From assembly GCF_024580955.1 (NCBI RefSeq), contig NZ_JANIKD010000013.1, positions 1 to 64,000 on the forward strand: a DNA stretch of 64,000 nt. Direction: 5' to 3'. Made by a program: the position numbers and the translations under genes. The notes beneath the pieces were generated by a model. It ran no database searches. It worked only from the letters and a program-made list of their open reading frames with translations, and was not told the origin of the DNA. Positions 58,571-64,000 of this stretch are shown here, piece by piece. The first letter of the stretch is position 1; the number at the start of each line of letters is the position of its first letter. The stretch comes from Corynebacterium sp. 122RC1. GTDB lineage: Bacteria > Actinomycetota > Actinomycetes > Mycobacteriales > Mycobacteriaceae.

Positions 58571-59890
58571 ATGCGAATGACCGTGATTGGCACCGGTTAT
58601 CTCGGTGCAACCCATGCAGCATGTATGGCGGAACTTGGGCACGAAGTGCTGGGGATTGACGTAGACGAGCACAAGATTGCCTTGCTTTCCAAGGGGGAGG
58701 TGCCGTTCTACGAGCCCGGTTTGCCGGAGGTGCTCAGCAGGGGCCGGGAGGCCGGACGCCTTGCGTTCAGCACGGATTTTGCGCAGGCGGCGCAGTTCGC
58801 AAACGTGCATTTCCTGGGTGTGGGTACCCCGCAGCAAAAAGGTTCATACGCTGCGGATTTGCGCTATGTGCGTTCTGCGGTTGAGCAGTTGGTGCCGCAC
58901 CTTGAGGGCCACCATGTGATCTTGGGGAAGTCTACGGTGCCCGTCGGTACTGCCGCCGAACTTCAGGAACTGGCGGATTCTTTAGCCCGGCCAGGGGCGA
59001 GCGTGGAGATTGCGTGGAACCCTGAGTTTCTCCGTGAGGGCTACGCGGTGAAAGACACGATCACCCCGGACCGCATTGTGCTCGGTGTGCGCCCTGGCGG
59101 CGAGGCGGAGCAGGTGGCGCGGGAAGTGTACGCCACCCCACTTGAGCAGGGGATTCCTTTCCTGGTTTCCAATTTGGCCACGGCTGAGCTGGTGAAAGTT
59201 TCTGCCAACGCGTTCCTGGCCACCAAGATTTCCTTCATCAATGCGGTCAGTGAGGTGTGCGAGGCAGCAGGTGCCGACGTCACCCAGGTGGCGCGTGCCA
59301 TCGGCTACGACGATCGCATTGGCCACAAGTTCCTGGGCGCCGGATTGGGCTTTGGTGGCGGCTGCCTCCCCAAAGACATCCGCGCATACATTGCCCGCGC
59401 CGGTGAGCTGGGCGCCACTGAGGCCTTGACCTTCCTCCGGGAGGTGGACGCCATCAACATGCGCCGCCGCGAGCACATGGTGAATCTGGCAAAACGTGCC
59501 GTGGGTGGCCACTTGATTGGTGCCTCCATCACGGTGCTGGGCTGCGCGTTTAAGCCAAACTCGGACGATGTGCGCGATTCCCCCGCCCTCAACGTGGCGG
59601 GGCAGCTTTCCCTCAAGGGTGCCCAGGTGACGGTGTTTGATCCCCAAGCAATGGACAACGCCCGGAAAATCTTCCCCACCCTGCACTACGCTGAATCCGC
59701 CGAGGTAGCACTCCAGGGCGCTGACCTGGTGATTCTTGCTACTGAGTGGGATGAGTTTGTACAGCTGGATCCCACCCAGGTTCGCGGCTGGGTGCGCACC
59801 CCAGTGCTGATCGACGGCCGTAACGCCCTTGACTCCTCCATGTGGGCTGAGGCGGGCTGGGATTACAAGGCGTTGGGCCGCACCTTTTAG
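58571..59890 (+). CDS. UDP-glucose 6-dehydrogenase family protein
   Basis: The 439-residue protein has the NAD-binding MTVIGTGYLGATHAACMAEL, 'STVPVGTA', 'EFLREGYAVKDTITPDRIVL', and the catalytic Cys in GAGLGFGGGCLPKDIRAYI. It oxidises UDP-glucose (or a related sugar) to the uronate for envelope polysaccharide. ATG 58571 and ATG 58577 are both possible starts. Its end overlaps the convergent YibE/F gene by 4 bases. Confidence 0.93.
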   Translation: MRMTVIGTGYLGATHAACMAELGHEVLGIDVDEHKIALLSKGEVPFYEPGLPEVLSRGREAGRLAFSTDFAQAAQFANVHFLGVGTPQQKGSYAADLRYVRSAVEQLVPHLEGHHVILGKSTVPVGTAAELQELADSLARPGASVEIAWNPEFLREGYAVKDTITPDRIVLGVRPGGEAEQVAREVYATPLEQGIPFLVSNLATAELVKVSANAFLATKISFINAVSEVCEAAGADVTQVARAIGYDDRIGHKFLGAGLGFGGGCLPKDIRAYIARAGELGATEALTFLREVDAINMRRREHMVNLAKRAVGGHLIGASITVLGCAFKPNSDDVRDSPALNVAGQLSLKGAQVTVFDPQAMDNARKIFPTLHYAESAEVALQGADLVILATEWDEFVQLDPTQVRGWVRTPVLIDGRNALDSSMWAEAGWDYKALGRTF

Positions 59891-61110
59891 CCCCTGCTGC
59901 GGTGCCTCCCCCTAGCAGTCTTGGGGTGTGGGGCGCTGGGGGCGTCGGTACGCGATGTGCGTTCTGGCACCGTGAATGCCGCCAAGGCAGTGGCTAGTGG
60001 TACCGCCAATGTGAGGGCCAGTGCGCCGATCCCTGAGCGGAGGAGTTCGGTGGCCATGATGTCGCTGGTCAATGTTTGGCCGAGGGGGCGGTCCGCGATG
60101 CTGAGCAGCAGCAACATTGGAAGTGATGCGCCGGTGTACGTGAGAACTAGGGTGTAGACCATTGAGGAGATGTGGTCGCGCCCCACGGACATCGCGCCGC
60201 GGAACAGTTCGGTGGGGGTGGCGTGGGGGTCGCGTTCGGCGAGTTCGGCAACGGTGGAGGCTTGGGCAATGGTGACGTCGTTCATCACCCCCAACGCGCC
60301 GATAATGAATCCACAGAGCATCAAGCCGGTAATGGACACATCCGGCAAATAGAGCAGCAGTTGGAGGTTGTCCTCATCAGCGAGGCCACGCAGGTGCGTG
60401 CTGTCAATGGCCAGATGCGCCAACACCGCTGCCACACCAAGAGCCATCAGTGTGCCACCCAAGGCGCTCCACGCTTTCCACGTCAGCCCATGCACAAGCG
60501 GCACCGCCACCGTGAGGATCAGCGCGCCACCCACAATGGCTATGGCCAGCGGGGAAGTGCCTCGCACAATCGCTGGCAGTACAAACACCGCCACGATGGC
60601 CAAAGTCACCGTCAGGCCTATCAGCGCCCGCACCCCGCGCCACAGCGCAAACACCACCAGGGCCGCCGCAATCAGTGCACCCCACATCAGCAACACCGAA
60701 GTCCGCTCGTAATCCGCAAATGCGTAGCGTGTGCTGCCATCCTCGGCGCTACCCACCAGCATCTTGATTGAGTCCCCCACCTGGAGGTCCGGTTCGCCGG
60801 GTTGGGAGTGATTGATGATGAGAGTGCGCGTTTCCGGGGCGATCTCCACGATGTTCCACGTGCATTCGGTACCTGCACCCGGACTTACTTTGGGTGAGGT
60901 GCTAAAGGTACTCCCGGCGGCATCGGAATTACATGCGCCAGGAGTTACCGCCACCACCTCTCCCTGAACCTGTTCTTGGCCCAGGGAGAAAGTCTGCGCA
61001 AAGTTTGGGCTCACATTCGGCTCACCGCGCGGCCACAACAGGAAGGTGCCAACCACGGTAGCCAGCGCGCTGAGCAGGAGAAACGCTGAAAGGATTCTGC
61101 GGCTTAGCAT
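59887..61110 (-). CDS. YibE/F-family membrane protein
   Basis: The 407-residue protein has an N-terminal membrane anchor (RILSAFLLLSALATVVGTFL), an extracytoplasmic domain of about 110 residues, then seven or so membrane segments with LMCGFIIGALGVMNDVTIAQ and 'MVYTLVLTYTGASLPMLLLL', the YibE/F pattern. Transport function is unproven. It lies 5 bases downstream of alaT, so the two may be cotranscribed. Confidence 0.9.
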   Translation of the reverse strand: MLSRRILSAFLLLSALATVVGTFLLWPRGEPNVSPNFAQTFSLGQEQVQGEVVAVTPGACNSDAAGSTFSTSPKVSPGAGTECTWNIVEIAPETRTLIINHSQPGEPDLQVGDSIKMLVGSAEDGSTRYAFADYERTSVLLMWGALIAAALVVFALWRGVRALIGLTVTLAIVAVFVLPAIVRGTSPLAIAIVGGALILTVAVPLVHGLTWKAWSALGGTLMALGVAAVLAHLAIDSTHLRGLADEDNLQLLLYLPDVSITGLMLCGFIIGALGVMNDVTIAQASTVAELAERDPHATPTELFRGAMSVGRDHISSMVYTLVLTYTGASLPMLLLLSIADRPLGQTLTSDIMATELLRSGIGALALTLAVPLATALAAFTVPERTSRTDAPSAPHPKTARGRHRSRG

Positions 61111-61115
61111 AGGAA

Positions 61116-62384
61116 TTACTGCTTGTAGCTGCTGAGGAAGTTCCCCAAGCGCTCGATGGCATCTTCCAGTTGGCGGGCCCAAGGCAGCGTGACCACGCGG
61201 AAGTGATCCGGCTTTGGCCAGTTGAAGCCGGAACCGTGCACCATGAGAATCTTCTCTGCGCGCAGGAGGTCCAGCATGAGCTGGGAGTCATCGTGAATGT
61301 CGTAATAGTTGAGGTCCAACTTGGGGAACGCGTAGAGCGCACCCATGGGCTTGACGCAGCTCACACCAGGAATCTCATTGAGCTTTTCCCAGGTGACGTT
61401 GCGCTGCTTCAGCAGGCGCCCGCCATCGCGAGTGAGTTCGTAGATGGACTGGCGCCCACCAAGTGCCACCTGAATGGCGTGCTGTGCCGGTACATTTGCG
61501 CACAGGCGGGTGCCGGCGAGCAGGTCCAGGCCCTGGATGAAACCCTTGGCGTACTGCTTTGGGCCGGTGACAACCATCCAGCCGGCGCGGTAGCCTGCCA
61601 CGCGGTAGGCCTTGGATAGGCCGTTGTAGGTGATGCACAAAAGGTCCGGTGCCAGGGAGGCGATGTTGATGTGTTCGGCATCGTCATACAAGATGCGGTC
61701 ATAGATCTCATCGGCCAGGATCAACAGGTCATGCTCACGGGCAATATCCACAATCTCCTGCAGCACCTTGCGGGAGTACACCGCACCCGTTGGGTTGTTG
61801 GGGTTGATCACCACAATGGCTTTGGTTTTTTCCGTGACCTTGGAGCGGATGTCCTCAATGGAGGGGTTCCAGTTGTCCTCCTCATCACAGAGGTAGTGCA
61901 CGGGCTTGCCGCCGGCCAGGGAAGTAGCGGCGGTCCACAGCGGGTAGTCCGGTGCGGGGATCAGCACTTCATCACCATTGTTGAGCAGCGCTTGGGTGGT
62001 CATGGAGATCAACTCGGAGACGCCGTTGCCCAGGTAGACGTCGTCAACGTCGAACTGCGGGAAGCCTTCAATCACCTCATAGCGGGTCACAATCGCGCGG
62101 CGCGCAGGGATAATGCCCTTGGAAGTGGAGTAGCCCTGGGAGGTGGGGAGGGCCGCAATCATGTCTCGCATGATCACGTCTGGGGCATCAAAGCCAAACA
62201 GGGCAGGGTTGCCGGTGTTGAGTTTGAGGATGCTGTGCCCGTCAAGCTCAAGGCGCTCAGCTTCCTCCGCCACGGGGCCACGGATTTCATACAGGACGTC
62301 TTTCATCTTCTCCGATTGATCGAAGATCCGACGGCTCCTGCGGGCCTGCTGGCGTGTTGGCTTCTGCTGCTTTTTCTCAGTCAC
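61116..62384 (-). CDS. alaT: Alanine aminotransferase AlaT
   Basis: The 422-residue class I aminotransferase (PLP-dependent) has 'NTGNPALFGFDAPD', 'VVINPNNPTGAVYS' and 'CITYNGLSKAYRVAGYRAGW' with the PLP lysine in SKAYR. AlaT makes alanine from pyruvate and glutamate and is close to corynebacterial AlaT in layout, including a basic N-terminal extension. Core chromosomal gene. Confidence 0.93.
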   Translation of the reverse strand: MTEKKQQKPTRQQARRSRRIFDQSEKMKDVLYEIRGPVAEEAERLELDGHSILKLNTGNPALFGFDAPDVIMRDMIAALPTSQGYSTSKGIIPARRAIVTRYEVIEGFPQFDVDDVYLGNGVSELISMTTQALLNNGDEVLIPAPDYPLWTAATSLAGGKPVHYLCDEEDNWNPSIEDIRSKVTEKTKAIVVINPNNPTGAVYSRKVLQEIVDIAREHDLLILADEIYDRILYDDAEHINIASLAPDLLCITYNGLSKAYRVAGYRAGWMVVTGPKQYAKGFIQGLDLLAGTRLCANVPAQHAIQVALGGRQSIYELTRDGGRLLKQRNVTWEKLNEIPGVSCVKPMGALYAFPKLDLNYYDIHDDSQLMLDLLRAEKILMVHGSGFNWPKPDHFRVVTLPWARQLEDAIERLGNFLSSYKQ

Positions 62385-62414
62385 CCCGCCAATTCTAGCG
62401 TCCGCGCTTGTGCT

Positions 62415-63041
62415 TTAGCGCTTAAAGCGTTTCAGCAGATCGTTGGTGATCTCCAACGCGGTGTTGTTCAGCTCTGCAGCTCGTTGCTGACGGATGGCTT
62501 TTTGCTCTGCGCGCTGCTGCACGAGCACCGCCTGGCTGGCCATGAGTTGGCGCTGCTGCATCATGCGCAGTTCCCGCATGCGCTCACGTTCCAGTGCGCG
62601 GGCGCTCGGGGTGTACCAGTTGTCTGGCCCCACCTTCATCACGTAGAGCAGGATGAACACAATGGGGATGAGGGCCATTAGTGATGGAATCAGGATTCCT
62701 GCTTGGGGAATCGTGGAAAACGCAATACTGCCCACAAAGGCACCCACGGTGGTCAGCCCCATGATGCCTGCGCGGGTATGGCGCCCGCGTTGGCGCAGCT
62801 CCTCAATTTCCCCGGCGGTGTAGGCGCGCCCAGCCTCCCCGAGCCGCGCGATGCCGTTTGGCAGGTCCTGGAACAGCACCTGTAGATCTGAGCGCATGAC
62901 GGCGCTGGTGGCGTCGGTAAGCCTGCGTTCGTACTCCTCCATGGAGAGCCGCCCTTGGGCAAAGTGCGCCCCCAGATCATTGATCGCTTGCTCGCGTTCG
63001 GTGTCACTGATCCGGAAGTCTGGGGAGTAGGGGGAGGTCAT
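62415..63041 (-). CDS. DUF1707 membrane-associated protein
   Basis: The 208-residue product begins FRISDTEREQAINDLGAHFA, 'QGRLSMEEYERRLTDATSAV', the DUF1707 (SHOCT-like) domain of actinobacteria. Two membrane segments (about 92-112 and 115-137) and a long charged helix with many Gln/Arg follow. Function is unknown; DUF1707 proteins often act at the cell envelope. Confidence 0.9.
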   Translation of the reverse strand: MTSPYSPDFRISDTEREQAINDLGAHFAQGRLSMEEYERRLTDATSAVMRSDLQVLFQDLPNGIARLGEAGRAYTAGEIEELRQRGRHTRAGIMGLTTVGAFVGSIAFSTIPQAGILIPSLMALIPIVFILLYVMKVGPDNWYTPSARALERERMRELRMMQQRQLMASQAVLVQQRAEQKAIRQQRAAELNNTALEITNDLLKRFKR

Positions 63042-63165
63042 GGTTTCAAGATTTTAGTGGAGAATTGGCCGTAGAGGGGAGGGGTCAGGAAATTCACAGC
63101 TCATTCACCGGCAGGCAACTTCCCGGCCTCATTGCTTCCGGAACGGCTGCGTAGTGTGCACACAT

Positions 63166-64000
63166 GTGACCACTTACGTGCTTGATACCTCCGTGTTGTT
63201 GTCCGACCCTTGGGCGTTCACCAAGTTTGCCGAGCACCCGGTGGTGCTGCCGCTGGTGGTGATCAACGAGCTTGAGGCCAAACGCCACCACCCTGAACTC
63301 GGCTGGTTTGCCCGCGAAACGCTGCGCCACCTGGAGGAACTGCGGGTGGAACATGGCACGTTGCACAAGCCGGTGCCTGCGAACAACCAGCAAGGCACGG
63401 TGCGGGTGGAGCTGAACAACCAAAACATGGAGGTGCTGCCCTCCGCGATGCGTGAACCTTCCGGCGACCACCGCATCCTCGCCTGCGCCCTCGGCATTGA
63501 GGACGCGGTGCTGGTGACCAAGGACATCCCGCTGCGCGTCAAAGCCGGCGCCGTGGGCCTGCCCGCTGAGGATTACCGCGCCCAAGATGTGCAATTCAGC
63601 GGCTACAGCGGCTTTGTGGAAGAACCCACCGACCCCGCCACGCTCCCCATCCACTGCGGCCTCAAGCTTTCCGACGGCACCTTGGCCCGTGTGGGGCACG
63701 GCGGTAGTGTGCGGCCGGTGCCGAACAAAGAAGTGTTTGGCGTTTGGGGGCGTTCCGATGAGCAACGCATTGCCATTGACCTGCTCACCGATGAGCAAGT
63801 GGGGATCGTGTCTATCGGCGGGCCGGCGGGTACTGGGAAGTCCGCACTCGCGCTGTGCGCCGGTCTGGACGCCGTGTTGGAACAGCGCACACAGCGGCGC
63901 ATTGTGGTGTTCCGCCCGCTCTACGCGGTAGGCGGCCAAGACTTGGGCTACCTTCCGGGGAGCGAATCGGAGAAGATGGCGCCCTGGTCCCAGGCGGTTT
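63166..64000 (+). CDS. PIN-PhoH ATPase, cut by the window edge
   Basis: From GTG 63166 the frame reads [20 protein letters not shown], an N-terminal PIN nuclease domain with 'VINELEAKR', 'HRILACALG' and 'LVTKDIPLR' acidic sites, and then the PhoH domain start '[20 protein letters not shown]' (Walker A). At least 278 codons are present; it runs off the end. It resembles YlaK/PhoH2, implicated in RNA processing. Confidence 0.9.
   Translation, partial: MTTYVLDTSVLLSDPWAFTKFAEHPVVLPLVVINELEAKRHHPELGWFARETLRHLEELRVEHGTLHKPVPANNQQGTVRVELNNQNMEVLPSAMREPSGDHRILACALGIEDAVLVTKDIPLRVKAGAVGLPAEDYRAQDVQFSGYSGFVEEPTDPATLPIHCGLKLSDGTLARVGHGGSVRPVPNKEVFGVWGRSDEQRIAIDLLTDEQVGIVSIGGPAGTGKSALALCAGLDAVLEQRTQRRIVVFRPLYAVGGQDLGYLPGSESEKMAPWSQAV

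Overview
The window looks like a high-GC Gram-positive, most likely a Corynebacterium. The conserved right flank (tRNA-Gly, dcd, a UDP-sugar dehydrogenase, a YibE/F protein, alaT, a DUF1707 protein, PIN-PhoH) reads like corynebacterial core genome, and the insertion sequence is of the ISL3 type common in that genus. This assignment is inference from protein character only.

Positions 1-5300 are a graveyard of accessory DNA: a nested inverted repeat, a DinJ/YafQ-type toxin-antitoxin pair carrying three in-frame stops, a broken fragment of a phage tape-measure gene, a decayed DUF2254-like membrane gene, an intact Abi_2 (HEPN) abortive-infection gene preceded by a structured leader, and a small membrane-protein/XRE regulator pair.

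Positions about 5236-46212 are a near-complete siphovirus-type prophage transcribed almost entirely leftward. From right to left it holds an early module (sigma-like protein, DUF2800 nuclease, DUF2815 ssDNA-binding-like protein, PolA-type polymerase, antirepressor, DUF4406, primase-helicase, VRR-NUC, SNF2 helicase, second sigma-like regulator), packaging genes (HNH, TerS, a candidate cos palindrome), a SAM synthetase plus ParB-fused DNA methyltransferase, a block of small genes each preceded by the same 80-85 bp intergenic module, then TerL, portal, ClpP-like protease, capsid, connectors, tail genes (with a -1 frameshift at the chaperone gene), lysis genes and a tandem pair of large serine recombinases. 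Three kinds of rightward cargo interrupt it: an ArsR/CDF metal-efflux pair inside the head-tail genes, a small gene between portal and TerL, and a second Abi_2 gene with its own structured leader.

Positions 46399-52030 are a rightward defence operon with overlapping genes: a three-gene ABC-3C-like system, an XRE regulator and two tandem type I HsdM genes. The second hsdM is cut after about 170 codons by a tetracycline-resistance block: tet(W) with its Tn916-type attenuator leader, a truncated methyltransferase remnant, an ISL3 element without matching target duplications, and tet(L) with a nonsense codon in its leader peptide. The chromosome resumes at tRNA-Gly(CCC), whose 3' end shares 13 bp with position 1127, so the whole 1.1-57.8 kb interval may be an island at this tRNA.

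The main themes are layered anti-phage defence (two RNA-leader HEPN Abi genes, ABC-3C, type I methylases) carried in or beside a prophage, later overwritten by antibiotic-resistance DNA.
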